A DNA stretch of 64,000 bases from Clostridiales bacterium. GTDB lineage: Bacteria; Bacillota; Clostridia; Lachnospirales; Lachnospiraceae. The notes beneath the pieces were generated by a model. The model was given only the letters and a program-made list of their open reading frames with translations. It made no database searches and had not been told where the DNA came from. The translations under genes were made by a program, and so were the position numbers. Positions 33,382-42,307 of this stretch are shown here, piece after piece (position 1 is the stretch's first letter; the number at the start of each line of letters is the position of its first letter). Location: positions 62,001 to 126,000 of the forward strand of contig JAHZHN010000005.1 of NCBI GenBank assembly GCA_019420275.1. The letters run 5' to 3'.

Positions 33382-34023
33382 TCAAACATGGAGCCTGCGT
33401 CTGCCTGTCCGGCGATGTTTCTGCCAGAGATAGATCAGTGCCATGCAGAGGCTTGCTGCTATGATCAAAAATAGGATCAAAAGGGCACAGTGGAGAAAGA
33501 ATTCATCAGGAAGGATCTTGATCACCGGGTCTGTCCGCTCGTCAAAAATCCAGTAGCGGTTGGAAAACATGACTTCGTGGAACCAGATGAATGTGCGCTC
33601 CCAGTTAAAAGCGATCAAAATGCCGGCGGCTGCCGGAAGCACGATGGATAATATAGCACTGTTCCTTAAAAATTTGCGGCAGCCTTGTTTCCAGGCACGA
33701 ATACCGAGGATCAGGGAAGATGCCAGAGCAAGGAAACACACAACCTGCAGGGTATCGAAGATTCGTTTTACGTCCTCAAAATGAATCCGTCCTTCCCGGG
33801 ACATAGGAAGAGACAATTTAAGCGAACCTCTGTAAAAGACGCTGTTATAACGAATGAGTTCGTCATAGTTTTTGCGGATGGTATCTTCAGAATAGCCGGA
33901 AGTTTCTTCTATATTAAGAGATGAGATATCGTGATAGTATAAGGGACGAAAGTTTAGCGTGAAAACGGCAGAAGCGGAAATGACAAAGAGAGTCATAAGG
34001 ATCGAAAGCAGGATTTGTTTCAT
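33382..34023 (-). CDS. TIGR01906-family integral membrane protein
   Basis: 213 aa starting at 34023 (MKQILLSILM), with AAAGGA upstream. Four probable membrane helices: near the N-terminus (LLSILMTLFVISASAVFTL), about 90-108, about 122-140, and about 178-200 (FLHCALLILFLIIAASLC). The extracellular loop has FRPLYYHDISSLNIEETSG and an HFEDVKRIF segment typical of this family of unknown function. The final residues are Arg-rich. Convergent with the dehydrogenase, sharing no intergenic space. Confidence 0.8.
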   Translation of the reverse strand: MKQILLSILMTLFVISASAVFTLNFRPLYYHDISSLNIEETSGYSEDTIRKNYDELIRYNSVFYRGSLKLSLPMSREGRIHFEDVKRIFDTLQVVCFLALASSLILGIRAWKQGCRKFLRNSAILSIVLPAAAGILIAFNWERTFIWFHEVMFSNRYWIFDERTDPVIKILPDEFFLHCALLILFLIIAASLCMALIYLWQKHRRTGRRRLHV

Positions 34024-34103
34024 AATGATTAGGTCCTTTCTAAGTGTAAATATAGATGATTGTGGAATCTTATAAATACAAGTATATAAGATAAGGAGAA
34101 GAA

Positions 34104-34841
34104 ATGATAGGGATAATTTCACCGGCAATGAAGATGCGGATCGAAGAGAGACCGGAAATTTCATTGTCTAATCCGCAGATGATGGAAAAAGCCGAGAAGA
34201 TTTACCAGGAGCTGAAAGGTCTTTCGCCGTGGGAAATCCAGAGCCTGATGAAAGTGAATGAAAAGATAGCGACCCAGGTGTTTTTGGATGTTCAGGACTG
34301 GAAAATGGGAAACGGCACAGGCGCCGTCTTTGCCTATGACGGGCTTGTTTTTAAAAATATCGATGCCAGGCATATGACAAGAGACCAGCTGGAATATCTG
34401 GATCGTCATGTCCGAATCTTAAGCGGCCTGTATGGAGTGCTAAAGCCTTTTGACCGGATTCATCCATACCGTCTGGAAATGGCAGCCCCTTTGAAGATAG
34501 AAGGTCAGAACCTGTACAAGTTTTGGGGGAGTGATCTGGCGGAAGAAATTTTTAAAACAGGAGAACCCGTGATCAATCTGGCTTCGGAGGAATATGCCAA
34601 AGCCGTAAGAAAATACAGGGAGCCTATGGTGCGGTGGATTGATATAGAATTTCTGACCATGAGAAACGGAAAATTAAGGACCATCGTCGCCTGGGCGAAG
34701 ATGGCCAGAGGTCAGATGATTCGTTTTATGGCAGAACGTCAGGCGGATGATCCGGAAGAATTGAAAGAATTTGAATTTCAGGGATATGAATTTGAAGAGT
34801 CTTTGTCAACAGAGCAAAAGTTTGTATTTGTTTCCCATTAG
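34104..34841 (+). CDS. yaaA: YaaA-family peroxide stress protein (UPF0246)
   Basis: 245 aa, ATG 34104 with AAGGAG upstream. Matches YaaA along its length: IISPAMKMRI near the start, FVSH at the end, AVFAYDGLVFKNIDARHM, RILSGLYGVLKPFDRIHPYRLEM, FWGSDLAEEI, VINLASEEYAKAV and ARGQMIRFMAE. In E. coli YaaA lowers free iron during peroxide stress and has a DNA-binding fold. The divergent promoter region with the TIGR01906 gene spans 80 bp. The stop overlaps the convergent tspO-like gene by 4 nt. Confidence 0.92.
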   Translation: MIGIISPAMKMRIEERPEISLSNPQMMEKAEKIYQELKGLSPWEIQSLMKVNEKIATQVFLDVQDWKMGNGTGAVFAYDGLVFKNIDARHMTRDQLEYLDRHVRILSGLYGVLKPFDRIHPYRLEMAAPLKIEGQNLYKFWGSDLAEEIFKTGEPVINLASEEYAKAVRKYREPMVRWIDIEFLTMRNGKLRTIVAWAKMARGQMIRFMAERQADDPEELKEFEFQGYEFEESLSTEQKFVFVSH

Positions 34842-35308
34842 TTTAAGATCAGGATCCCCAGACTTAGATAAAACAGAAACATACACCACAAAAGATACGG
34901 CAAAAGCCAGAAAGCAGACTTTGGCCGGATGAGCAGTATCTGAAGGAAGAGACAGCAGTTGATCAAAAGCAGTGCGGCAGTCCATACGAAGCCAAAGAAG
35001 CTTACCTGGTATTCAAATAGAAGAATAGGCCAGAAAAATAAAAAGAAATAAGAAGCAAGAAACAGTTTCTGAGCCTGAAGGCGTTCTGGATGACGGCAGC
35101 GAAGCACATAGCTGAGAGGAAAGCTGTTGGCTGCAGGCAGTACGATCATCAGGATCAGAAGCAGGGCAGGATCCGGACAGCCGGGAGGCATCCGGAAGGC
35201 AGAATAGGCATCTGATATTCCGGGAGACAAAAGAAAAGAACAAAGGGTCGCGGTCATAGGAAGGATTAGGCATAACTTGAAAATGTGATGGTGGGAAAGA
35301 TGGTTCAT
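34838..35308 (-). CDS. TspO/MBR-family membrane protein
   Basis: 156 aa from ATG 35308, with GGAG 5 nt upstream. About five hydrophobic helices. Similarity to TspO is best at the MPPGCPDPALLLILM segment (usually PPGWVFPxVW) and in the C-terminal helices, ending LLPYLLWCMFLFYLSLGILI. The usual Trp/Tyr residues after the PPG loop are missing, so this is a divergent member. TspO proteins bind porphyrins and act in stress responses. Confidence 0.72.
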   Translation of the reverse strand: MNHLSHHHIFKLCLILPMTATLCSFLLSPGISDAYSAFRMPPGCPDPALLLILMIVLPAANSFPLSYVLRCRHPERLQAQKLFLASYFFLFFWPILLFEYQVSFFGFVWTAALLLINCCLFLQILLIRPKSAFWLLPYLLWCMFLFYLSLGILILN

Positions 35309-35356
35309 AAAAACTCCGGCATTTTTTAATAGCATATGCAGAAGGAGGAAAGAAAT

Positions 35357-36013
35357 ATGCGGGAAGAGCTTCAATGTCCGATCATTACCAGAGATGGAAC
35401 GATCATTGGATATGGAGGAAATCAGGAATGGTTTACCAAAGAATTTCAGAGACTGGCAGGCTGCGGCAGCGTTGCGGGGAGCAATTTGGCGGCCATTTAT
35501 GCCGCCTCCGATGAGGCGATGAAGGCGCTGTATGAACCAAAAGCCGATGCCTGCTGTCAGGAAGAATATCTGAAGCTGATGGAAACTATGTATACATATA
35601 TGAAGCCTGGATTTATGGGATATCCGCTCATTGGGCGTTTTGCCAAAGATTTTTGCAGGTATGCCCAGGATCGGGGAATTTTTTTGAAAGCCGAGAAGCT
35701 GTTTCTTCCTAAGAAAAAGGAACAGTCTTTAAATTTTATCCTTGGAGGGCTCAAAGCAGGAGATCCGATCGCTTTTTTAATTCTGCGCCATCCTGCGGGA
35801 CAGCTGCGGGAAGATAACTGGCACTGGGTCACGATAACAGGATATGATGAGGAAGTCCATGAACTGATCTGGTCTAACTGCGGGCAGAGAGAAGCCATTG
35901 GATGGGATATGCTGTTTGATCCTGATATCAAATATTATGTAGGAATGGTACGATTTCACAGATACCTGGAGAAAAAGAAGGAGGAGCGTTCAGTATGTGT
36001 GAACTGGTGTTAA
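35357..36013 (+). CDS. C39-like / papain-like cysteine peptidase-fold protein
   Basis: 218 aa from ATG 35357, with GGAGG 9 nt upstream. Catalytic-looking elements: RLAGCGSVAGSNLAA (Cys) at about residue 36, HWVTITGYDEEVHEL (His) near 155 and WSNCGQ. This Cys..His..Asn/Asp order resembles C39-like peptidase domains. No signal peptide is seen, so it is probably cytoplasmic. It overlaps the adenine deaminase start by 19 nt, implying coupled translation. The biological role is unknown. Confidence 0.65.
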   Translation: MREELQCPIITRDGTIIGYGGNQEWFTKEFQRLAGCGSVAGSNLAAIYAASDEAMKALYEPKADACCQEEYLKLMETMYTYMKPGFMGYPLIGRFAKDFCRYAQDRGIFLKAEKLFLPKKKEQSLNFILGGLKAGDPIAFLILRHPAGQLREDNWHWVTITGYDEEVHELIWSNCGQREAIGWDMLFDPDIKYYVGMVRFHRYLEKKKEERSVCVNWC

Positions 36014-37647
36014 AGAATGGAACGATTGTAGATGTAAAGAATCGAAGGCTGATTGAGGGAGACCTTGCGGTGTCGAATGGGAAGATTATAGGAATTGGAA
36101 CATTTTCCGGGAAACAGGAAGTAGACTGCCGGGGAAAGTATCTCTGCCCTGGCTTTATCGATGCTCATGTACACATTGAGTCTTCCATGGCCACGCCGCT
36201 GGAGTTTGCAAAGGCAGTCATGCCTCATGGAACGACAACGGTCATTGCCGATCCCCATGAACTTGTGAATGTAAAAGGAAATGAGGCCATGCAGTATATT
36301 TTGGATGCCACGGAGGATATTCCGCTGAGCGTCTATATCATGATGCCTTCCTCTATTCCGGCCACTCCGTTTGAGACCAACGGGGCGGATTTTACTGCGA
36401 AAGATATGGAACAATGGAAGGATCATGAAAGGGTTCTTGGGCTGGGAGAGGTCATGTGTTATCCGGCAGTTCTTTCAGGAGATTCGGAGATCTTTGAAAA
36501 ACTTCGTCTGTGCAAAGGCATGGTCATTGACGGACATGCACCGGGCCTTACCGGAGAAGATCTGAAGAAATATGTGGAAGCCGGAGTTATGACAGAGCAT
36601 GAATGTACTTCTTATGAAGAAGCCAGGGAAAAATGCCATGCAGGCATGAAAATCCTTGTGAGAGAGGGAAGCGCAGCCCGAAATGTTGAGAATATTATCC
36701 CGGGACTTTTGAAGGAACCCCAGGATATGAAAAATTATATGTTCTGTACCGACGATAAACATCTAGATACTATTGAAAATGAAGGACATATCAGTTACAA
36801 TGTGAGAAAGAGTATCCAGCTTGGAATGGATCCACTGGATGCTGTTGCTATGGCGACATATCATGCGGCTTCTGCCTATGGACTGGATCAGATCGGGACA
36901 TTAGAAGAGGGAAAAGATGCGGACATTGTGGTGCTGGGATCGCTGGAAGAGATATCCGTCGAGCAGGTTTACCGGAAAGGAAATCTTGTAGAAGATTCCA
37001 TGTTTGACCGGCAGGCGGCTCCGATCGCAGAATCTATGCTCCACACCGTGGTTTTAACAGGAGTGTCCAAAGATAAGATCAGGGTGCCGGCTCAAGGAAA
37101 AGTGCCGGTCATCGGCATGGTTCCCGGGCAGATCGTAACGGAATTTCTAAGGGAGGAAGTACCGTCTTGTGAAGGATGGTTTGTTCCAAACGAAGAATAT
37201 TCCAAGCTTTGTGTGTTTGAACGCCATAGAGGAACCGGCAATGCCAAAGCTGCGCCTTTAAAGGGATACGGGATCACAGGAGGAGCGATTGCGACTTCTG
37301 TTGCTCATGACTCCCATAACATCATTGCGGCTGGAGATAATGATGAGGATATTCTTACGGCAGTCAGGATGATGGAAGAGATGCAGGGCGGTTATGTGCT
37401 GGTTTCAAAAGGAGAGGTGAAGGCAACATTGCCTCTTCCGATCGCAGGCCTTCTGAGTTTGAGGTCATCCCGGGAGATTCAGGAAAATATTGATGATATG
37501 CTGAAAAAAGCATGGAATATGGGAATCTCCAGAGAGATTGATCCATTTATCACGCTGTCATTTATGGCGCTTCCGGTGATACCAGAGCTGCGTCTGACAG
37601 ATTTGGGGCTTGTGGATGTTACTCATTTTCAACCAATTGAAACATAA
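35995..37647 (+). CDS. ade: Adenine deaminase
   Basis: 550 aa. ATG 35995 with AAGGAGG 10 nt upstream, within the end of the previous gene. Amidohydrolase fold: FIDAHVHIESSMATP (metal HxH), HGTTTVIADPHELVNV, VIDGHAPGLTG, SYEEAREKCHAGMKILVREGSA and MFCTDDKHLDT (metal Asp), plus the Ade-specific C-terminal domain with VAHDSHNIIAAGDNDEDI. It deaminates adenine to hypoxanthine for purine salvage. Standard length for the family. Confidence 0.96.
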   Translation: MCELVLKNGTIVDVKNRRLIEGDLAVSNGKIIGIGTFSGKQEVDCRGKYLCPGFIDAHVHIESSMATPLEFAKAVMPHGTTTVIADPHELVNVKGNEAMQYILDATEDIPLSVYIMMPSSIPATPFETNGADFTAKDMEQWKDHERVLGLGEVMCYPAVLSGDSEIFEKLRLCKGMVIDGHAPGLTGEDLKKYVEAGVMTEHECTSYEEAREKCHAGMKILVREGSAARNVENIIPGLLKEPQDMKNYMFCTDDKHLDTIENEGHISYNVRKSIQLGMDPLDAVAMATYHAASAYGLDQIGTLEEGKDADIVVLGSLEEISVEQVYRKGNLVEDSMFDRQAAPIAESMLHTVVLTGVSKDKIRVPAQGKVPVIGMVPGQIVTEFLREEVPSCEGWFVPNEEYSKLCVFERHRGTGNAKAAPLKGYGITGGAIATSVAHDSHNIIAAGDNDEDILTAVRMMEEMQGGYVLVSKGEVKATLPLPIAGLLSLRSSREIQENIDDMLKKAWNMGISREIDPFITLSFMALPVIPELRLTDLGLVDVTHFQPIET

Positions 37648-37672
37648 GAAAGGAACAAAAGGGTAGGGTAAG

Positions 37673-38524
37673 ATGCGTAGGATGAGAAGAAGACGAAGAA
37701 GATGGAGAAAAGGGAGAGTAGCGGCTCTCCTGCTGATTGCAGTTGTGATTGCAGCGGGTGTAGGATTTCTGATCCGGTCCAGCGGCACAAAGTATGACTC
37801 TGTGAATGAAGAGATGGGGGAATATGTGGTGCAGGCCAATGAAGGAATCCTGGCAAAGGATACCGGGGAAAAGATGAAGAAATCTTTGTATGTGCCAAGG
37901 AAGATTGACAAGAGCAAAAAGCTGATCGCGTTTACGTTTGATGACGGACCGATGAAAGGAAGGACAGAGAGAGTCCTGAAGGCTTTGGAAAAAGAAGATT
38001 TCAGAGCTACATTTTTCATGCTGGGTCAGAATGCAAAGCTGTATCCGGATGTTGTGGAACAGGTTTATAAATCAGGCAATGAAGTTGCAGGTCATTCCTG
38101 GGATCATCCATTGCTGACGAAAATGAGCAGTGAGCAGATTAAAAACCAGCAGGACAAGATGAATGACGCACTGGTGAAGGCATGCGGAAGCAAAGCTGCT
38201 ATTTTCCGTCCGCCGTATGGAGGATATAATGACAATGTAAAGAAGATCATTGATGCACCGCTGATCTTATGGAACATTGATACGTTAGACTGGAAGACCA
38301 GATCTGCTTCGGCAACGGAAAAGGCAATCCTGGACAAGGCGCAGGACGGAGATATCATACTGATGCATGACATTCATGAACCTACGGTACAGGCAGTCGA
38401 GCATGTTCTGCCGATCCTAAAGGAAAGAGGATATGAAGTATGTACCGTTTCTGAACTGCTGGAGGCAAAAGGAGTTCAGGTGAAAAAAGGAGATGTGGTG
38501 ATCAGTGCCCATCAGATCAAATAG
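37673..38524 (+). CDS. Membrane-anchored polysaccharide deacetylase (NodB/CE4)
   Basis: 283 aa. A very basic start (RRMRRRRRRWRKGR) leads into one signal-anchor helix (about 17-36). The NodB domain spans about 75-265 with all five motifs: FTFDDGP (88-93), HSWDHPLLTK, RPPYGGYN, IDTLDWKTR and ILMHDIHE. The active-site Asp, metal His pair and catalytic His are all present, so it should be active, most likely on peptidoglycan or another GlcNAc polymer outside the cell. Ends in a strong terminator. Confidence 0.92.
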   Translation: MRRMRRRRRRWRKGRVAALLLIAVVIAAGVGFLIRSSGTKYDSVNEEMGEYVVQANEGILAKDTGEKMKKSLYVPRKIDKSKKLIAFTFDDGPMKGRTERVLKALEKEDFRATFFMLGQNAKLYPDVVEQVYKSGNEVAGHSWDHPLLTKMSSEQIKNQQDKMNDALVKACGSKAAIFRPPYGGYNDNVKKIIDAPLILWNIDTLDWKTRSASATEKAILDKAQDGDIILMHDIHEPTVQAVEHVLPILKERGYEVCTVSELLEAKGVQVKKGDVVISAHQIK

Positions 38525-38531
38525 AAGAGAC

Positions 38532-38582
38532 AGAAGCTGTTGCGGATAGATGATGAATCTAAGAAGCAGCAGCTTCTTTTTT
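38532..38582 (+). terminator. Terminator after deacetylase gene
   Basis: AGAAGCTGTTGC (38532-38543) and GCAGCAGCTTCT (38566-38577), 12-bp stem with one G-U, then seven Ts. Confidence 0.9.
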
Positions 38583-38599
38583 ATGAAAAGGAGCGTGTT

Positions 38600-40270
38600 A
38601 TGAAAAGAGAATGGTGGCATGATAAAGCAGCATATCAGATTTATCCAAAAAGTTTTTATGATTCCAATGGAGATGGAATTGGAGATATTCAGGGGATTAT
38701 CCACAAGCTGGACTATATTCAGGATCTTGGAATTGATATTTTGTGGATATCTCCCATGTTCCAGTCGCCGATGGTGGATAACGGCTATGATATTTCCGAT
38801 TATTATGCGATTGATCCAATGTTTGGCACCATGGAAGATATGGAGGAACTGATCGCAGAAGCGAAGAAGAGAAAAATCTCGATTCTTATGGATCTGGTGG
38901 TCAATCACTGTTCCAGCAAACATCGGTGGTTTCAGGAAGCTATGAAGGATCCAGACGGCCCTTATGGAAAATATTTTTATATTGTGGACGGGAAGGACGG
39001 GAAAGTTCCGTGCAACTGGCGTTCTTATTTTGGAGGAAGTGTATGGGAAAAAGTTCCTGGATATGACAACAAATTCTATTTTCATTCTTTTGCCAGGGAG
39101 CAGCCAGATCTGAACTGGGAAAATCCCCAGGTAAGAGAGGAAATTTATCAGATGATCTGCTGGTGGATGGAAAAAGGTCTGGCAGGTTTCCGGATTGACG
39201 CGATCATGAACATTAAAAAGGATTTGACCTGGACAGATCTTCCGGCAGACGGACCAGATGGAATGGCAGATGTATACAAAGTATCACAGAAAGTAGACGG
39301 GATTGGAGATTTCCTTATGGAAATGCGCCGCCGCTGCTTTGATCCTTATGATGGGCTGGCGATAGGAGAGGCTATGTTTTTAAAAGAAGATGTGGTGCAG
39401 CGTTTTATTGGGGAGAATGGATATTTTTCTTCCATTTTTGCTTTCGACCCGTGTCATGCTTACCGGAAAGGAAAGAATTACAAAGAATATGAATGGCCGC
39501 AGCCATTTGATGACTGGAGAAAAGAGACAGCGAAAAATCAGAAAATGCTGGGCGATGCGGGATTTGAGGCAAATATCATTGAAAATCATGATCAGCCAAG
39601 AGGTTCCAGCTTATTTATTCCGGAAGAAGATTACGGTTTCTTCAGTGTGACAGCACTTGCCGCAATCATCGTATGCCAGAGAGGGCTGCCATTTTTATAC
39701 CAGGGACAGGAAATTGGCATGTGCAACCGGAAGTGGAAACTGGAAGAATTTAACGATCTGGAAACACTGAGTCAGTATGAGATTTCCATCGAAGCAGGAC
39801 TGGATCCCGAACAGGCTCTTAAAATCTGCAGCCGTCACAGCCGGGATAATGCCAGAACGCCGATGCAGTGGACTCATGGAAAGAATGCAGGATTCAGCGA
39901 GGGGACACCGTGGATGCCAGTAAATGAGAACTATACGGAGATCAATGTGGAGGACCAAGAGAAGGAATATGGTTCTATTTTGAATTATTATAAACGCCTC
40001 CTTCGTTTCCGCAAATCAGAAGAATACAAGGAAATCCTGACCTATGGAAGCTACGATCCGATTTATGAGGATGCAGACCATATTTTTGCCTATGAGAGAA
40101 ATCTGGGTGAAAAAAAGCTGGCCCTGATCTGTAACTTCAGCGGCCAGCCGTCCAGAGTAACTCTGGAAACAGAGTATGAAAATGTCGTATTTGTCAACTA
40201 CGAACAGACGACCCTACAGGGAAAAGATCTTTTGTTAAAGCCGTATGAGGTCGTAGTCTTTGAGGCATAA
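38600..40270 (+). CDS. GH13 alpha-glucosidase (oligo-1,6-glucosidase type)
   Basis: 556 aa from ATG 38600 (MKREWWHDKAAYQIYPKSF), with AAAGGAG upstream; the earlier in-frame ATG lies in the terminator. GH13 conserved regions: MDLVVNHCSSKH (I), GFRIDAIMN with nucleophile D200 (II), IGEAMF with acid/base E257 (III) and IENHDQPR with D331 (IV). The IYPKSFYDSNGDGIGDIQGI start and ARTPMQW segment are typical of oligo-1,6-glucosidases and related alpha-glucosidases. No signal peptide, so it acts on imported oligosaccharides. Confidence 0.93.
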   Translation: MKREWWHDKAAYQIYPKSFYDSNGDGIGDIQGIIHKLDYIQDLGIDILWISPMFQSPMVDNGYDISDYYAIDPMFGTMEDMEELIAEAKKRKISILMDLVVNHCSSKHRWFQEAMKDPDGPYGKYFYIVDGKDGKVPCNWRSYFGGSVWEKVPGYDNKFYFHSFAREQPDLNWENPQVREEIYQMICWWMEKGLAGFRIDAIMNIKKDLTWTDLPADGPDGMADVYKVSQKVDGIGDFLMEMRRRCFDPYDGLAIGEAMFLKEDVVQRFIGENGYFSSIFAFDPCHAYRKGKNYKEYEWPQPFDDWRKETAKNQKMLGDAGFEANIIENHDQPRGSSLFIPEEDYGFFSVTALAAIIVCQRGLPFLYQGQEIGMCNRKWKLEEFNDLETLSQYEISIEAGLDPEQALKICSRHSRDNARTPMQWTHGKNAGFSEGTPWMPVNENYTEINVEDQEKEYGSILNYYKRLLRFRKSEEYKEILTYGSYDPIYEDADHIFAYERNLGEKKLALICNFSGQPSRVTLETEYENVVFVNYEQTTLQGKDLLLKPYEVVVFEA

Positions 40271-40287
40271 GAGCCTGGGATTCTGAT

Positions 40288-42036
40288 TTAAAGATCCAGG
40301 GTTTCCAGGCCTTCGAACTGCATCTTGTAATAGCGGGCATAAATACCGTCTTTCTCCATCAGATCACGGTGAGAGCCCCTCTCCCGGATGGTATGGTCAT
40401 AGACCACAAGGATTTCATCTGCATTTTTGATCGTAGAAAGACGATGCGCGATCGTAATGGTTGTCCGATTCTTTGAGAGCGCCTCCAGGCTCTTCTGGAT
40501 ATGGCGTTCGCTTTCGTTGTCCAGAGCGCTGGTTGCCTCATCAAGGATGAGAATCGGCGGGTTCTTCAGAAAGACTCTTGCAATGGAAATTCGCTGCTTT
40601 TGACCGCCGGAAAGGCGGGTGCCTCGTTCTCCAACGAAAGTGTCGTATCCTTCTGGAAGTCCCATAATGAAGTCATGGATATTGGCTTTTTTGGCAGCCT
40701 GTATGATTTCATCCATGGAGGCATCCGGTTTGCCGTAAGCAATATTTTCTTTTACCGTTCCGCCGAACAGATACACATCCTGCTGGACGATTCCGATGGA
40801 ATTTCGCAGGCTTTCCAGGGTCATTTCCCGGATGTTTTGTCCGTCGATCGTGATCGTTCCGCCGGTGATGTCATAAAACCTTGGAAGAAGAGAACAGATC
40901 GTTGTTTTTCCGCCTCCGGACGGACCTACCAGGGCAACGGATTTTCCGGATTCGATTTTAAAGTTAATATGGTTCAGGACAATTTCATTGTCTTCATAAC
41001 TGAAAGACACATCGTTATAAGAAATATCTCCCTCAGGATTTTTAATAGGCTCTGCGTTTTCTTCATCGACGATTTCCGGTTCGGTTTCGATGATATCCAG
41101 GAAACGGCGGAATCCGGAAAGTCCTTTCTGCATCATTTCTGTCAGTTCCACAAGGACCTGGATCGGGCTGATAAAGATACTGATGTATAAAGCATACATT
41201 GCAAGGTCACCTGGGGACATTTCACCAAGAGCGATAAAACAGCCGCCGGCAGTCAGGGTAATCAGATACATCAATCCCTGGAAAAAGGTATTTCCGCCCT
41301 GGAAGGTTCCCATGGCGCGGTAATTGTCCTTTTTGGACAGAAGGAAATTTTCATTTCCTTTGTGGAATTTTCTGCGCTCGATATCTTCATTGGCGAAAGA
41401 CTGAACGATTCGAATGCCTTCCAGAGAATCCTGCAGGGTAGCGTTAATGTCACCGATCTTGCGGCGGTTATCTAAGAACGTTGCCTGCATCCGCTGATTC
41501 TGATATGCACTGAAAATGATCATGAAAATAACCACGGCAGCAAGGATCAGAGCCAGTTTCCATTGAATCATAAACAGGAAGATAAAAGATCCCACAATCT
41601 TTACTAAGGAAATAAACAGGTTCTCTGGTCCATGATGAGCAAATTCGGAGATGTCGAACAGGTCAGAGACCAGACGGCTCATCATTTGACCGGTGTTATT
41701 CTTATCATAATAAGAAAAAGAAAGGTTTTCATAGTGCTCAAACAATTCTTTTCTCATATCTCGTTCCATACGGGCGCCCATGATATGCCCCTGGCAGCTG
41801 ACATAATATTTGCAAAGAGCCTGCAGGATATAGCAGATCAGCAAAGCTGCTGCAATCCAGGGCAGGGTGCGAAGGATCACAGAGGCACGATCCAAAAACA
41901 GAGTATTGGTCATCGTCCTTAGGATCTGTGGAAATGCCAGATCCACGATACTGATAAAGGCCGCGCAAAATAAATCAAAAAAGAATACTTTTTTATAAGG
42001 GCCGTAGTATCGGATAAATTTTTTAAATGTATTCAT
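40288..42036 (-). CDS. ABC exporter with fused permease and ATPase domains (MsbA/BmrA type)
   Basis: 582 aa: six membrane helices in about 1-320 (FFDLFCAAFISIVDLAFPQILR, PWIAAALLICYIL and others), then the nucleotide-binding domain. Walker A GPSGGGKTT near 370, Q-loop SIGIVQQDVYLFGG, signature LSGGQKQR, Walker B ILILDEATSALD, H-loop IAHRLST. A homodimeric half-exporter for lipids or drugs; the substrate is unknown. Its promoter carries a palindrome over the start region (42104-42119). No partner half-transporter is adjacent. Confidence 0.94.
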   Translation of the reverse strand: MNTFKKFIRYYGPYKKVFFFDLFCAAFISIVDLAFPQILRTMTNTLFLDRASVILRTLPWIAAALLICYILQALCKYYVSCQGHIMGARMERDMRKELFEHYENLSFSYYDKNNTGQMMSRLVSDLFDISEFAHHGPENLFISLVKIVGSFIFLFMIQWKLALILAAVVIFMIIFSAYQNQRMQATFLDNRRKIGDINATLQDSLEGIRIVQSFANEDIERRKFHKGNENFLLSKKDNYRAMGTFQGGNTFFQGLMYLITLTAGGCFIALGEMSPGDLAMYALYISIFISPIQVLVELTEMMQKGLSGFRRFLDIIETEPEIVDEENAEPIKNPEGDISYNDVSFSYEDNEIVLNHINFKIESGKSVALVGPSGGGKTTICSLLPRFYDITGGTITIDGQNIREMTLESLRNSIGIVQQDVYLFGGTVKENIAYGKPDASMDEIIQAAKKANIHDFIMGLPEGYDTFVGERGTRLSGGQKQRISIARVFLKNPPILILDEATSALDNESERHIQKSLEALSKNRTTITIAHRLSTIKNADEILVVYDHTIRERGSHRDLMEKDGIYARYYKMQFEGLETLDL

Positions 42037-42103
42037 GATTTCACTCCTATCTTTTCAAAGTCCGCTTCGGGCGGGAATCTTTTGTTGAACCAATTGTCCT
42101 GCT

Positions 42104-42157
42104 GTCAGTTAGCACTGACTAAGAGACTATTATAGGACAAAACAGAGAAAGAAACAA
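42104..42157 (-). promoter_or_regulatory. Promoter and palindromic operator of the ABC exporter
   Basis: On the minus strand TTGTTT (42157-42152), 17 nt, TATAAT (42134-42129). GTCAGT-TAGC-ACTGAC (42104-42119), a perfect palindrome including the central TAGC/GCTA-like core, lies about 10-25 nt downstream of the -10, where a repressor would block. This resembles MarR-type operators; no marR gene is adjacent. Confidence 0.6.
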
Positions 42158-42307
42158 ATAAAAATAAAGAAAAAGTGTCTGAAGATATCAGAACACCAGG
42201 ATGGAAGAAGAAATACAGACCTATGTTTCTTATGTTATAATAGATTTATGTAGATTTTTGTCAAAATTACGCATAGAAAGAGCGGAAGAAATGTACAGAG
42301 GTGAATA

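Noticed and set aside
40501..41190. 229-codon open frame on the plus strand
   Set aside because: It lies antisense within the conserved ATPase and membrane domains of the ABC exporter, has no ribosome site and no family resemblance.
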